A stretch of DNA of 64,000 nucleotides from Trichosphaerium sp. ATCC 40318 (GCA_038496445.1 JALMLS010000385.1:62001-126000); one strand, 5' to 3'; counted from the first letter of the stretch, positions 1-12,367 are shown. Made by a program: numbers and translations. The notes: generated by a model from the letters alone, not told the origin.

Positions 1-1009
1 GCTTCTCCTCTCCAAAATAGGCACCATACCTCATGTTGAATTGAGATTCAATTTGACCATTATCATACCATGACTTTTGCTCTCCATGCTGCTTTCCATC
101 GACATAGAGATTCAAGTGTTTTAACTGACCATTGTCGTACCATTCTTTAACCTCTCCATTCTCTTTTCCATTAATTACATTCCCCAAACGTTTCAGTTGT
201 CCGTTGTCGCACCACTTCTTTATTTCTCCATTCTTCTTGCTACCAACAAAAGTACACTGCAGCTTGAGCTGTCCATTCTCATACCACTCATTGAACTTTC
301 CTTCTCGCCTATTGTTGATGTAATTACAGTGCCCTCTCAGTTGGCCATTCTCATGCCAACTCTTGTAGGCTCCTTCAATTTTGTTGTTAACATAACTACA
401 CAGCTCCTCCAATTGGCCATTGTAATGCCAACTCTTATACTCTCCATGTTGTACTCCATTAGCATAGTTATTACACATCTTAAGTTGACCATATCTGTCC
501 CACTCCTTGGACTCTCCATCTAACTTACCATTGAAATAGCTAGTTTGTTCCCTCAATTTACCATTCGTGTAATGTGTCTTCTCCTCACCGTGTATTTCTC
601 CATTGACATAGAAACAGTGTACCCAAAGAGTACCATTCCAGTGCCATCTCTTGTATTCACCTTCTAATTTGCCATTAACATAATGACGCTGCTCTCTCAA
701 TTGTCCGTTGATAGATCGCTTCTTCTTTTGTTTACTTTTGGTATACGGCTCGGCTTCCAATTGATGCTCACAGCAATCCCATAATGAGTCATTGTGGTAT
801 TCCCAACATTCATTGTAATAATCTATAATCTCGTCCATATCAACTCGTTTTGTAGTGGTGTTACTTTCAATATACCAATTCTTATAATCTCCATGTAAAA
901 CACCATGTTGAAAATGAGCTACAACCTTCAAAAACAATTGTATTAGGACTTGCATTTGGTTAAACACAGTATTAGGATAATTACATATTTTGTTGACATG
1001 CGTAAACAT
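1..1009 (-). CDS. MORN/YwqK-type repeat protein, partial (3' end outside window)
   Basis: On the minus strand one open frame runs from an ATG at 1009 (preceded directly by an in-frame TGA) to the window edge with no stop. It encodes tandem units of about 22-24 residues built on the pattern W-Y/H-x-N-G-Q-L ... Y-x-N-G-x-x-x-G-E-x-K-x-W, as in MORN-variant (YwqK-like) proteins. At least eight units are visible; a lysine-rich, less regular segment lies near residues 55-95. An alternative start is the in-frame ATG at 955. Such repeats form beta-hairpin arrays for protein or membrane contact; the function here is unknown. No intron is apparent, unlike most genes in the window. It is a paralogue of the gene at 46395-47581. 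Bacterial YwqK proteins are sometimes annotated as antitoxins, but nothing here supports that role. Confidence 0.75.
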   Translation of the reverse strand, partial: MFTHVNKICNYPNTVFNQMQVLIQLFLKVVAHFQHGVLHGDYKNWYIESNTTTKRVDMDEIIDYYNECWEYHNDSLWDCCEHQLEAEPYTKSKQKKKRSINGQLREQRHYVNGKLEGEYKRWHWNGTLWVHCFYVNGEIHGEEKTHYTNGKLREQTSYFNGKLDGESKEWDRYGQLKMCNNYANGVQHGEYKSWHYNGQLEELCSYVNNKIEGAYKSWHENGQLRGHCNYINNRREGKFNEWYENGQLKLQCTFVGSKKNGEIKKWCDNGQLKRLGNVINGKENGEVKEWYDNGQLKHLNLYVDGKQHGEQKSWYDNGQIESQFNMRYGAYFGEEK

Positions 1010-1199
1010 TCACCACGTGGTGTGAAAAAACGACAATCAAAGTGGTTTCGTGGAAAATGAGTTTGATGGTACTATGAAAATCTATTTGATTTTTGTCCAA
1101 ACAACAGTCAGCGACGTTTCTAAGTCTCAAATGTTGATTTTCTTACTGTTTTGCGAAAATCCAAGAAAAACAAAAAAACGATGTACAGTACCTTGGTAT

Positions 1200-1460
1200 T
1201 TGTGTACACTAGATTACCTCGTGAGATGCTTTTATGATAGTTCTTTGCGTTTGTAGTATTCTTTTTCCATTTCCCATGTTTTTCCAGTTTGTTATCGAAC
1301 CTTGTTGTCGTTGCTGCTTGTTTTGATAGAAGAGGCCATATTAGATACATTTCAAAGTCTAAATCAATAATATCACGCTGTAATTCAAGTGGTAGTTGGA
1401 CCAGACGGCAAATATGTCGCTGTGAGCCTAATCTTTTCTTAGCAATGTAAAACTGTATTT
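1200..1460 (-). pseudogene. Degraded F-box/MORN-type gene 5' fragment
   Basis: Minus-strand translation around 1460-1265 gives an F-box-like start (LPLELQ motif) followed by a segment ending KLEKHGKW. This aligns residue for residue with the N-terminal part of the MORN-type protein at 46395-47581 (DAYLNRHGTW region). No ATG precedes the F-box, an in-frame TAA lies just upstream, and after KHGKWKK the frame drifts out of the repeat pattern. I read this as a truncated, frameshifted relic of a relative of the neighbouring repeat gene. It could instead be a 5' exon of an unrecognised gene. Confidence 0.5.
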
Positions 1461-3143
1461 AACGCTGAACTACCTTGTGTCTTTGTGTTATGTTCTGTCA
1501 TGTCCAAGTTTTCAAAGAGGTGAGGTGTCTTCAGTGTGGTTGTCAAAATTATGTTAGGTTAGGCTGCTGCACCGTTCAGCATCTATTCAAAGAAATCAGA
1601 GAAAGAGAACTTCCCCAGGCTTTCTATCGAAGTACCTAATACTACCACCATTCTTCTGCGGTTTTACGGGGTTTTTTGCTGATAGTGCTGTTATTATAAG
1701 TTCGCAGGTCTGTGTGAACCAAAAAACCAACGGCTTATTTTTTTTGGAAAAGACAAATTGTAAACTTAACTATTTACTAGAATTCCGCACAACTCCGATA
1801 GTTTATGTCAATAACACTTTGTATTATGAATCACAGTATGTGTGTGTACTAAACCGTAATTAAGTTCTATTTTAAGCTGACTTGTGACAAGTAATAAAGA
1901 AAATATAGTTTATTAAAATGCCTTCAAGGTAGTACTTCTTCTTGATGGAGAAGTAATATACCTGTGCGGTAGCGTCTGTTATACATACAAAATTACGAAG
2001 CTCGTTTAACCAACTCTAAAACAAGTGCATGTTTTCATTTCTGATTTAGGCACAGGAAGTAAAAAAGATAAGTTGCTAATGGAGAAGAACAAAAAGGTTT
2101 TCGATTCGCAATATGAGACGTTGCTCTTACTTTCCCACCTACCATACCATCAGGTGGTTTAATGTTTCTATTCATACAATCACAAGAGCAAATACTCGCT
2201 GAATGTGAACAACAGGGTAAAGAACGAGATCTTGATACTTCAGTTTATCACTAAGATAAGAAGCAATGTAGTTATAGTGACCCTTGTTACAAGGGTAGTA
2301 AGCGAGAATAGAATAGGAGCTTAGCTAAGCAAAAAGTTGAATGATAAAAACTGCACATTGTGTAGCAATTACTAGCAGATCCAAATTCCAATATGTGGCA
2401 TACAGATATCAACAAATACTGTATGGTAAAACAGAATACTCGAAAACAGTGTAATCGTTTAGTTGCACGTTTTTCAAACCAAAACATCGCTGAAACGGTA
2501 CTCAATACGTCAACATAGATAGCTCAAGGGTGTATGGCGTATTAAAATGTGCATTATCCATATTTAGATAATACAAATAGATATTTCAGTGAAGGTATAG
2601 ACAACAGAACCTGAAAATAGAAGATATTGGCTAGTTGCACGTTTTTTCAACCAAAACTTCGCTGAAGGTTTCCACGTGTGTAAATAGCTACCACAAGCCT
2701 TTAATAGCGTTTTGAAATGTGCATTATCCATATTTGAGTAATTACAATAGAATTTTCAGTGAAATGCAGTCTGTATCCCACAATTTATTTCTGAGTAGTT
2801 TTTATGGGTATAAAAAGAAACGAAAATATGTTTAAAAATTGTAGCAGTTGCAGTGTGTGCACCACGCGTGGGGCTTCCTAGCCATTTGGTCGAAAACATT
2901 TAAGGGAGTCCTCCGTCTAGCTTAGTGGGTGTATGCATTGCGAGGTGGAGCTGTTAAAGTTCCATCTTAATCCGACGTAGTGTGAAAGCTTGAATCGTTA
3001 CATTAGCCAGCATGTCCTCGTAAGTAGCACGTAATTAACTTAGGAACTCGGTCTGGGCCAAGAAAATTATAAGGTCCGATATAGAGGTGAGTTCTGCCGT
3101 TAGGGAAAAGCTCTATATAAACTTTGATTAGGTGATAGTACCT
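1461..3143. other. Gap without a recognised gene
   Basis: Both strands carry frequent stops and no family I recognise. It contains a duplicated segment of about 130 bp (2458-2595 and 2633-2765) and a tRNA A-box-like string near 2919 that does not fold as a tRNA. A TATA-like CTATATAAA lies at about 3112, ahead of a short ORF. Confidence 0.5.
2458..2765 (+). repeat. Diverged direct repeat, two copies of about 130 bp
   Basis: The stretches 2458-2595 and 2633-2765 share, in the same order, TAGTTGCACGTTTTT, CAACCAAAACNTCGCTGAA, AATGTGCATTATCCATATTT and TTTTCAGTGAA-like blocks, separated by diverged sequence. This is a local tandem duplication spaced by about 175 bp. No terminal inverted repeats or ORF go with it. 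Confidence 0.7.
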
Positions 3144-3299
3144 ATGATCGTTCTTTTTGCTCAACAGTATTTGTGCATGGTAAGACTAGAGTTTTCTATG
3201 TTTGAGCAGCAGACCACTTCTAGCATCTTGAAGGCTGATGGCTCTTACAACAACGAATCTGCTAGTCCATACATAGGTATAAAACTTGTGGATCCATAG
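3144..3299 (+). CDS. Hypothetical small ORF (51 codons)
   Basis: An ATG at 3144 opens 51 codons ending in TAG. The product starts MIVLFAQQYLCM and has a polar second half. A TATA-like CTATATAAA sits about 30 nt upstream. No family is recognised; the length is within chance expectation, so this is tentative. Confidence 0.18.
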   Translation: MIVLFAQQYLCMVRLEFSMFEQQTTSSILKADGSYNNESASPYIGIKLVDP

Positions 3300-3544
3300 A
3301 TTCTAATCTGGGTGATTAAAAAAGGCATGTTCTTACGTTGTCTAAAAATACCTTGGCGAATATGAAGATATTCAGCTAATGATCTGAGACTCAACAGGCT
3401 CCATGAGAGTCTAAGATGTAATGCTATAGACTTGCAATAGAGCTAACTTACACATGCCACTCATCTTGTTATATCTTTTCCACTACATTCAGTGTTTGTG
3501 AGCACTACCCAAAACGTAATTATGTTTGATATTAGTTATTTTTA

Positions 3545-6500
3545 TTATATCTTTTTCTTCTGTTGTGCTCTAAGTGTAGTTTCAAGAGAAATTGTCTTTT
3601 TAAAGAACTTTTCTACTTTTCCTTCAACAAATAATGCAATGAGTAATACTACAACATTTACAATAGTAACAAGAGCTAATATAATAGCTTGACCGTCTTC
3701 TTTTCTTGAGTTAATTGTATTGATTAAATTAGTTAATCCGAAAAGCCATTCCAGAGCAAGACCTAAGCAACTAGATGAGTCAAAACACTATAAACCATAG
3801 CGATAGAAAAAACGAAAAGAATATCCTCAAGCACGTGCTACAAGAAAGAAGGTACGAAAACGATAAAGAAGAAAAAAACAAGAAAAAAAATCTTGTTGAT
3901 TTTTAGGGTTTTTTTGTTGTTCGTTGATGTGTGATCACGTGTAAATTGTGTTTTTCAAGATTAATGTATTTTTTAAAGTACCTAAAGGTAATACGATTGC
4001 TAGGAATAGAAGAAGTCCTACAATAGTAGCAACAATTTCAGCTTTTGCGTTTCTTTCTTTTGCTTTCTTGACTTTGTCCTCTTGTTTTGGCTTTTCTACA
4101 AAACAAACGAATAAGATACTATCAAAGTTATTTGAGTATTAATTTGAATGATATTGGTAAGTAAAAATTGGAAAAATTAGCACCCGGCTATTCACATTCA
4201 TTCAATGGGAAGAAAAACAGAAAAAAAAGAGAAAACTTCCAACTCTTTTCTGCTCAAGTACTTACGGCTATTTGTTGATACAGGATCTTCAAAGTCATCA
4301 AGTCTATCATCATCATCATCATCACTATTATCATCAAGTAAAACACTGTCTTCTTTACTTGGAGATAAGAAATCTTTTAAACCATCTTCGATATCTTTCA
4401 TTGTTTCTTTAACATCTTCACCTGCCTTCTTGCCAGCAACATTAGTTACAACAGTCTCAACCATATCCTCTAAAAAAATTTCCAATAAGTAACAACACAA
4501 CATACAATAGCCTTAACATACCAATCTCTTCATCCTCATGGATGATGTCCTTTGTTATATTCGTCCACGAAGACAAAACATTTCGAATGACTGGTCCGTT
4601 TATAATGACGACACCAGATATCGTTATGAGCATACGGTTGAATATAATAGGAGAGAATAGTATATATGTTATAAAGAATAGTAAATGAGTAAGCCATCGA
4701 GTAAGTGTTGGTACAAAACTCAAAAACCAAAAAGCGCGAATGAACCAAGGATAAACTAAGAAAAAAGTGAGATTTCTTCCATGACACAAAAGTGTTCATT
4801 GTTGTATTATTTTTTTACCTTTACGATGTAGAATCCATCTCTGTGCACTACGTAAACAACCAAAACAACATAATCCACCACTTGAGCATTTCTTGGCATC
4901 CTTTGGGATAAAACTGCATAAATTATCGAGAATGATAAAAAGCCCATATCCCAAGATCCACAAGCAATCTAGTGCTACTTCTATACCCTAAAAAACAATA
5001 TTAATCATCTGCACGTGTAGTAAAATTTTAAGATTTCATAAAACACGTGCCAGAATTATTTTAACAGGAAGCTGAGATTCGATATCGTAAATTTTAAGAG
5101 AAGAAATAACAGAGAATAAAGGAAGAACACCAAATAGGCCAAAGTATATTGTAATTGAATAAATGTACTTTAGTACATTATCTCTCTCACAACTCCATGC
5201 ATTAAAGGAACAACAGCAACTAAACAACATACAAAGTGAGATATAATTTGAAGCAATAACAAAGGAGTGATGGAATACTCTTGCTTAACGAAAAAAAGTA
5301 GGAATAAAGAAATGTTGACGTTTGTGTTCGTACCATTTTTTTTTCTTGTCTGGTGCTCCTGTCACTTGTAGTTCTACCTCTTTTCTTATATCTATGCTAT
5401 CGTTTAATTTTGTTTTCATGTAATCATACTCCTCTGAAGAACGACAACAACGCCAACAACAAGTACAAAATCTTGTTGTGAATACTTTGAAAAAATGAAA
5501 TTGCTGAGAAAGTTCGTCTTTAGCAAGACGTTCACCAACTGCATATGCAATAAATAGAGCTAAAACAAACGATACAATATAAAAGAATATTGTTCCGAAC
5601 GTTCCCTTGACAGGGTCTCTAATGGTACACTCTGAAAGCTAAAAAGATGTGAGGGAATGCAAACAAAAAAACTGTAAAAACAAATGAAGTTGTACCTGCT
5701 TTATACAACAATAAAGCGCGTCACCATCACCCCTGTAACACGATGTAAATCGTGAAGGTAAGTAAGATAAGAATGGCGTGTCTTTAGTAAGAACAGGTTC
5801 TACTTCGCTATCTTCTTGGTATTCATGCATGCGGAACAACACCTTCAACACAAAATTAAAAAAGTTTTTAAATGGTATTAAATTAAAAAAAAGTACACTT
5901 AGGCCCCAACCTCCTATCAGTTGCCGTCTTTTCAATTCAGGGATAGAATCACATAACGGCTATAAAGAGAAAGGCTAAATAAGTAATATTACTAATAAGT
6001 TATACCTTGCGAAGCTTGAAGTCTATATCAAGAGCGGGAAGAGATTTTGGAAAATGTCCATAAGACATAAAATCAACAAAATCAGCTGCAGCTTCCAACT
6101 CAACAAACGCAGTAAATAGCCATCTAGCGTATACTGTCTACAAATAAAGTTGTTACTAGGCGCATGCGTAATACATTTTTGAGACATACCTCATTCATGG
6201 TATCCATGACGTTAATTCTTAATTCTGAAATATCAGAAATTGTAGGAAGCTGTGCCACGAAGTCGTCCATTGTTTCTGTAGGTACCATGAAATCTTCAAA
6301 TTCCTGAATATCGTATATATCTAATTCAGCTTTATTGTTGCCACCTGATAGTGACCAGCAACCGTAGTCTCCTAAAGACAACTATAAATACAACAAAAGT
6401 TTGTACCTGATTTTTTGATTTTCCCAAAAAAAGGTTGATTTATCGTACGCTTGTCAACAGCCACTACTTCAGTTACATAAGCGGCTAAGAACCCATCTTC

Positions 6501-7479
6501 TCCGTAAAGAAACAATGCTAGATGGTACGATCCACTTTTAGGAAATGATACAGTCCACTGTTCGCTCATTGTGAAGTTTTGTGTAATTGTTTCAGTGCCT
6601 TCGTGAACTTGCACTTTAAGTACAAGGTTACCTAATAGAACATTAACGGCAAACCGAAATAAGAAGTGACAAGACAAAAATATTGATGTAGTACCTGTAG
6701 AAGGTATAGGATGCTTCTGATGAGAAGAATCATACAACAGTACATTCATAGGTAAATCTCTTTCTGAAGGCATATGTACAACGTTTTTTCTATCAGTCCA
6801 TACATCAGTATCATTGAAGGTAACATTGAGGTATCTAGGGATTCCTGCACGTTTGAGAGTATTAGGTTATAACAATCATACCGGGAGAGTAGTCAAATTA
6901 AATTAAATGGTAGCTCGTACCTGACTTTACAAGTTCAATTGTAAATAAAGTTGTGATTGGAATTAAAGTTGGTTTACTTGTAATTCGTAGTCTGAAGCTT
7001 ACACCAACCTCTCCAGTGAATAATAGTTCTACGAATATGTAAATAATAAATTGAAAGGATCTTCATTATATAAGATGCTCGTACTAGGGAATGAGACTGT
7101 TCCGTTTGATTGCATAATTGCTTTATTTCCATAAGCTGTAACTTCAATACCCTCTGATACAATTGGCTCTATAATGATTTCTATACCTTCTACACTACTA
7201 CCAGTCTCTGTATTACCTACTCGATAATTAATATTCACGTGTATAATTGAGCATTCGCCTAAAAAAGAAAGTTCGGTTTCAGGATTTTTTTGTACCAAGT
7301 TTGTCTTTGACGAAAACTGTTAAAGGCGTTTCCTCAAAGGAAAGACGTTCTTCGACAGGTAGAACTACTAGAAATTGATCATGATTGTGTGGTGAGTATC
7401 CAAGGTGCGTTGCTTGGGTCGTTAATGAGCCATACGCCAAAATGAGCACCAAAGCAAAGATTAACGCTTTTGACGCCAT
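3545..7479 (-). CDS. Large multi-pass membrane glycoprotein of unknown family
   Basis: The start at 7479 (MASKALIF...) gives a clear signal peptide of about 23 residues. About 14 exons joined by in-phase GT-AG introns follow; the first intron (7295-7259) is only 37 nt. The first ~300 residues are beta-rich and N-glycosylation-rich, resembling extracellular Ig/cadherin-like domains. Next come a segment around ARWLFTAFVELE, a Cys-rich loop near 5460, several hydrophobic helices (about 5560, 5200, 4950, 4750-4600), an acidic Asp-run tail (about 4310) and two further helices (about 4010 and 3640). It stops at TAA 3547-3545 after QQKKKI. The topology is a receptor- or channel-like membrane protein, but I cannot match it to a named family. 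It is divergent from the NADPH oxidase gene. The exon chain reads well; the exact 3' exons are less sure. Confidence 0.7.
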
Positions 7480-8193
7480 TTTCTACTACCAGTGGTTTGT
7501 TAGAGAGCTCACACGGACAAGGAAAAGAAATAAACCCATTTCGCGCTAAAAGGTAGATGATACCGAAGGTACGCCCTCAAACGTTATAATAACTGCGCTT
7601 ACTACGCAACCATTTACAGTTGAAAATACGTACTTCGCGCTTTATTTTCCCGCTATATTAATTGCAGCGCGTACAGTGCCACTACAGGTTCTATTGATAA
7701 AGTAAAAGGCCAGTCTGAAAAAGTCTGTCAAAGCCTGTGGCATCATCGCCTAATATAGCTTCAAAGCTTGTTAGTACACACAGCGCTAGCGTTCTTTGTA
7801 CTGCCAAACCGTCTACGCCAAATTCCGCTAGTTGAAATATTTTCGCCCAAACAGCGTCAAACACGTCGCGATAGGTGCCAAAAGCAATATACGCTCTTTC
7901 TCTTACTGAGTAAAACACTATAACTACACGGAGATAAAACCAGGTCTGATCTTCCCAAAAAAATAGCTCCATCTATTGCTTGACGGTTGCGTACACTTCA
8001 TGTGCTTAAAATAGACTTTTACGTTGAGTTCAAAAGCGAATTTATCACAAGTTCTCTACAGCACTCCAGAGTTACTCACTACGTCAAAACGAAACAATCA
8101 CGTGATATTTCGCTTTTTGTTTTTTGTACTCGGTTTTTTTTCTTCGCTTCTTTAAACAAGTACACAATACAATCATTTCAAGCTTCCACCGCT
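7480..8193. promoter_or_regulatory. Divergent intergenic region between membrane protein and NOX
   Basis: About 710 bp separate the two start codons. One CACGTG (TCACGTGA palindrome at 8098-8105) lies 90 nt before the NOX start. The minus strand holds an ATG-initiated 93-codon ORF at 7972-7691 with a protein-like but unrecognised composition. I treat that ORF as doubtful, not as a gene call. Confidence 0.4.
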
Positions 8194-10985
8194 ATGGCAA
8201 CAAACGATAATGAACGAGGTCTTCCTCCCGTACCTGTGGAGGACGGTAGCCGCGCCCTTCCAGCAGCTCCAGACGACGCACGTGCTACGCCTCCACAAGA
8301 CGATACGTACCAAAGCAGTGGTTACAAAGAACCGCTTTCAGCCATTCAAACTGCGAGCCCTGCTTCTACAAATCCTATTCCTGCTACTAGCGGAGGTTAT
8401 AGAAAATCAAAAGGCTGTTGTAGTACCCTAGGCGACTACTGGACCAACGAGGGAGTCAAAGTGATATTTATTAGCATTTATGTAATTGTAAACCTTATTT
8501 TGATTGTAGAGCGCTATCATTGTACGCTAGTGTTTACTACGAACTACAGTATTACTCACACGTATTAGTTTATTGGTTTAGACAAACTGCGGCTGATTTA
8601 CCAGGGAATAGTACGATTACACCTTTCGATGTACGTTACGAAGAAATATAAAGCGCTAGCGCTCTGTTTAAAGAAGTTCATGTTAAAGACTTTACGAAAA
8701 GGGTTTTGACAACTTCTTATTTTAGGTTCTTGGTCACGGATTATGCGTAGCACGTGGTACAGCTGCTGCTATTAAGTTTAACTGCGCGTTTCTACTGATT
8801 TGCGTACTTAGAAACTTTTTATCTTTGTACGTGTTTTTCGAAAATTACGTTTTTTTTTTTTCATGTTAGTGGCTTCTGACTGTTGTCACAGCCTTCGAGG
8901 TTCGTTTGTGGGAACGTACCTTCCCATCGATAAAAATATTGTGCTTCACAAATATATTGCGTGGTTTACCCTTATACTGGTTACACTTCATTCTGGGGCT
9001 CATTTCATCAATTTCTTTCGAGTTACAGATGGCCGTGCTACAGCTGATGAATTACGTGCTTTGAACCTTGGTACTACGCCTGTCTCGTATTGGATAGTGG
9101 TATGTGCCTTCAAGCAGCCAGAAAAAAAATGCGAAAGTAACACGTAAAACGTGATACCTCTACACGTTTTTATTTTTACAAGCGACGTCAACAAGCACAG
9201 CTAGCGCTATCGCTTGTGAATTCGTTTCCTAGTGCTCCGGTTTTTTGTAGACTAACTCTGTTTTTTTAACTCCAGGTTGGTACTCGATTGCCTGGTATTA
9301 CTGGCGTTATTACTAGTATCATTATGATTCTAATGTATACATCTGCTGTCGAGTATGTTAGAAGTAATATGTTTGAGGCTTTTTGGTATACACATCATCT
9401 ATTTATACTATTCTATGGTCTTATTGCGGCGCATGGTACACATCTTAGTTCACAAATATAAAAAGCCAGTGCTTTTTCTTTAGAGATTTCGCTATCGCTT
9501 TTGCGTACTCCAGAAAACAATAACAACAAGAAAACAGTGTCTTTGTGAGATTGTAAAACTGTTGTAAACGGTTTTTTTTGTAAAAATCAAACTAATCTCC
9601 TACTCTAGGTCAACTCGAGTTACTGGAGAGATCTAGCTTCTGGCTTTGGACTTTTGGACCTTTTGTATTCTATTGCCTTGAGAGATTAGTCAGGCTTATA
9701 CGTGGTTCTCAAAAGACGATTATTTTAAAAGCTATACAGCATCCTTCGCGAGTTGTAGAGCTTAGAATGCGTAAAGTCAGTTTCAACTACCAACCAGGTC
9801 AATACGTATTTTTGCAGTGCCCTTTCATTGCTAACTACGAATGGCATCCTTTTACTATCAGTAGTAGCCCTGATGAAGATTTCTTGTCTGTACATATTCG
9901 CGTAAGTGGTTTTTCATCTACGCGACAAATACTTCTCTTTAATCTCATTTTGGGGTGGTTTTTTACTTCTATGCTTATATGCTAACTGTGCTCTTAGGTT
10001 GTTGGTGATTGGACAGGAGAACTTGCAAAACTTCTCAATCCTAACGGAGATATGGGCGTAGTGCAAGAGAACATGATTACAGCTCCAAATGGAACGCCTA
10101 TCATGCTTATAGATGGTCCATATGGTGCTGCATCCGAAGACTTTTACAAGTTTAAGAATTTGATGTTATTCTCTGCTGGTATTGGTGTTACACCTATGGC
10201 ATCCATCCTAAAGGATATGTACTATCAGATGAACAATGGAAACCTAGTAATCAACAAAGTTCACTTTTATTGGAGTAACAGAGATCGTCATGCTTTCGAA
10301 TGGTTTATTGATATTCTTACAAGTACGTTTTTTACGTGCTACGTTTTTCTTTATGTCGTCAACAAAAACTGCCTTAACCACTCATCACTTAACATTTCAA
10401 CAATCGTTCTTACAGAAATTGCACTATGTATTTAAAAAAACGGAGTTGGTGTATTTTTAGAGGGAAATCTGAGTTTTATTCAAAGTCACGTGATATTTTC
10501 TAATCGCTATGTCTAGACATGGAAAAAAAAGCAGGGATTGATTTCATTGAGATAAATATATACCTCACATCCAGGCTTTCGCCTGATCAAATTAAATCTG
10601 TCATGGCTGCTGGTGATGATGTACCTGATCAAGTAACAGGGTACTACATTTTTTCCTATTTTTTTCTTTGCTTTTTTGGAACGACAAAAAAACCAATCGT
10701 ACTGAAGTCGGACCTGTGCTAAGTTTTAATTTTGAACTACGTAATAGTTGTGTTATTGTTTGAGCTTCTTTTTTGTTGATTTTTTATTTAAGGCTTGAAG
10801 CAAGAACGAATTATCATCGTCCTAAGATTGATCAAATATTCCGTCAACAAGAACAAAGATACAAAGGACAAAAAGTAGGTGTATTCTTCTGTGGACCTCC
10901 TGTATTTTCTAAAAAACTGAACGCTGCTGCTAAAAAGTATACAAGACATGGTACTAAATTTGTATACCACAAGGAGAATTTCTAA
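8194..10985 (+). CDS. NADPH oxidase (NOX family) catalytic subunit
   Basis: It transfers electrons from cytosolic NADPH through FAD and two hemes across the membrane to O2, making superoxide. The start MATNDNERG at 8194 precedes a Pro/Ala-rich tail of about 80 residues with no EF-hand, then TM1 (NEGVKVIFISIY). TM2-TM3 follow (8726-8819), then the first heme pair H-x13-H (HKYIAWF...TLH, ~8950). The second pair spans WYTHHLF...AAH (~9390). FAD binding shows HPFTISSSP (~9845); NADPH binding shows GPYGAASEDF, LMLFSAGIGVTP and CGPPVF; the end is KENF, typical of NOX. The frame is spread over about eight exons. The exon between 8510 and 8725 is not resolved. It resembles NOX2/NoxA-type enzymes more than the calcium-regulated NOX5. 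Confidence 0.93.
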
Positions 10986-11355
10986 GTTAGTTACAAAGTA
11001 CAAATTAGACCCAACCATATAATGTATAATAAAGCCCATTAAGTTGACTCTTAATTTTAATTTTGAACGATGACAGGTTCAATGGCTTGTGGTGTTTATG
11101 GTAAAATACAACCTCTTTAGAAGTCACTTCGATAAAATTTATCTGAAATGTGGCGATGTTTCGGCCTAAAGTCCAATGAAAGCTCGTTGGTTGTAACGTT
11201 TAGTTCCTAACCCAACTTATCAGAAGATAACTTAGAACAACACCAATACTCCAGGAGTATAAGGAGAAGACTCACCAATAGTAACAACATAAGGTAGCGG
11301 CATCTGAAGTAAAATAACTGCTAGTGTAATAAAACAATACTAAAACCGTTACAGT
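10986..11355. other. Gap between NOX and F-box gene
   Basis: No ORF or RNA gene is seen. It should hold the NOX 3' end (ATAATAAAG-like signals near 11022) and the next promoter. Confidence 0.4.
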
Positions 11356-12367
11356 ATGACTTCAACGAGCATCTCAACTATTCCTACAGAGTTATTACAT
11401 GATATATGCGCTGTAGCATCTGGAAAAGATTTACTAACAATATCTGCGTTAACTACACGCTTCGTTGACGCCTCAGGTAATAATTAAAACTGTTTTAACA
11501 TGAATAATAACTTTAATCGTTTAGAATCGGCTTTCAGGCAAAAAATCAATAAAAAACTACAAAGACAGGTACTCCCACGCCCACTGACATTCTTAAAAAG
11601 ACAATAACAACAAATCGTTAACGTTTTTTTTTCTCATTCAAGCCGACACCTTCTGAGACCTGGAAAATGCAGTATTTTTGCCTACAGCACTTGTATTGTA
11701 CTCATAAATCGAAAGGATGGAGAGGGCAAGAAATAAGTATTTTTCCAGATGGTACAGCGGTTATTTGAACTGAATTATTGTAAAAACCTTAAGGGCTCTT
11801 TATAATATTTATTTGGGTTAGGTACATTTAAAGGATTCTTTATTATTCACCAAGGATGTGGATGGTCACATCGTTTTGAATTTGAAGGAACGTCTACATT
11901 CTCTTTGGTTGAAAGTGGCGTAAAAGGAACCTTTTTGCCTTCTTCTGTAGTTTACAGCTATCATAGTAAACGCAAATGGCAAAGAGGCGAAACAGTAAAA
12001 GTAACAGAAAAAAGTAAGTTAATTTAAAAATATTTTTTTGCACTATTTTTAGCGTCGACTTGGCTCTAATCAATTTTCCGAAAATCTATGCTAACTCACC
12101 GCGTTTTTGTACAAGCTTAACAAAGAATTCAAAACACGTCATTTCTTTGACAAACGGCAGCTGTTTGATCTCAAAATTAGCCAAAGAGCCATCCAAGAAT
12201 TAAGGGTTTTTTGCTTATGATTTACCTTCTGTCTAGATAGGAATGTTTTAGTACCAACAAAAGGTGGTATGGTTGCGCCTGTAGAATTTAACATAACTTT
12301 TACACGCCTTGGTAAGGCTGAAAATGGATGGGATAAGGAAATGAAAGAACAAGCAAGTGCCGAATAA
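11356..12367 (+). CDS. F-box protein with unknown C-terminal domain
   Basis: The start at 11356 begins MTSTSISTIPTELL, an F-box-like helix pattern (IPTELLHDI ... ISALTTRFVDAS) that would recruit a substrate to an SCF ubiquitin ligase. Exons joined by short GT-AG introns follow: 11356-~11478, ~11525-11567, 11643-~11748, 11821-~12012 and a last exon from about 12240 to TAA 12367. The C-terminal part is beta-rich (WKMQYFCLQHL, FKGFFIIHQGCGWSHRF) and has no family name I recognise. A DNA-level copy of the last intron and exon lies at 38280-38640 in inverse orientation. The boundary of the last exon is approximate. Confidence 0.65.

Noticed and set aside
1-1009. Toxin-antitoxin system (YwqK annotation)
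   Set aside because: No toxin partner and a eukaryotic context; the match is only to the MORN-type repeat.
2905-2980. tRNA-like string (A-box-like TAGCTTAGTGGGT)
   Set aside because: The D-arm does not pair, the acceptor stem ends do not match, and the B-box is poor. At most it is a decayed Pol III-type element.
4198-4503. Plus-strand Ser-rich ORF at 4205-4492
   Set aside because: It is the antisense of the Asp-rich exon of the large minus-strand membrane protein.
7691-7972. 93-codon minus-strand ORF in the NOX promoter region
   Set aside because: No family match, no paralogue and a position inside a divergent promoter; mentioned only in the region note.
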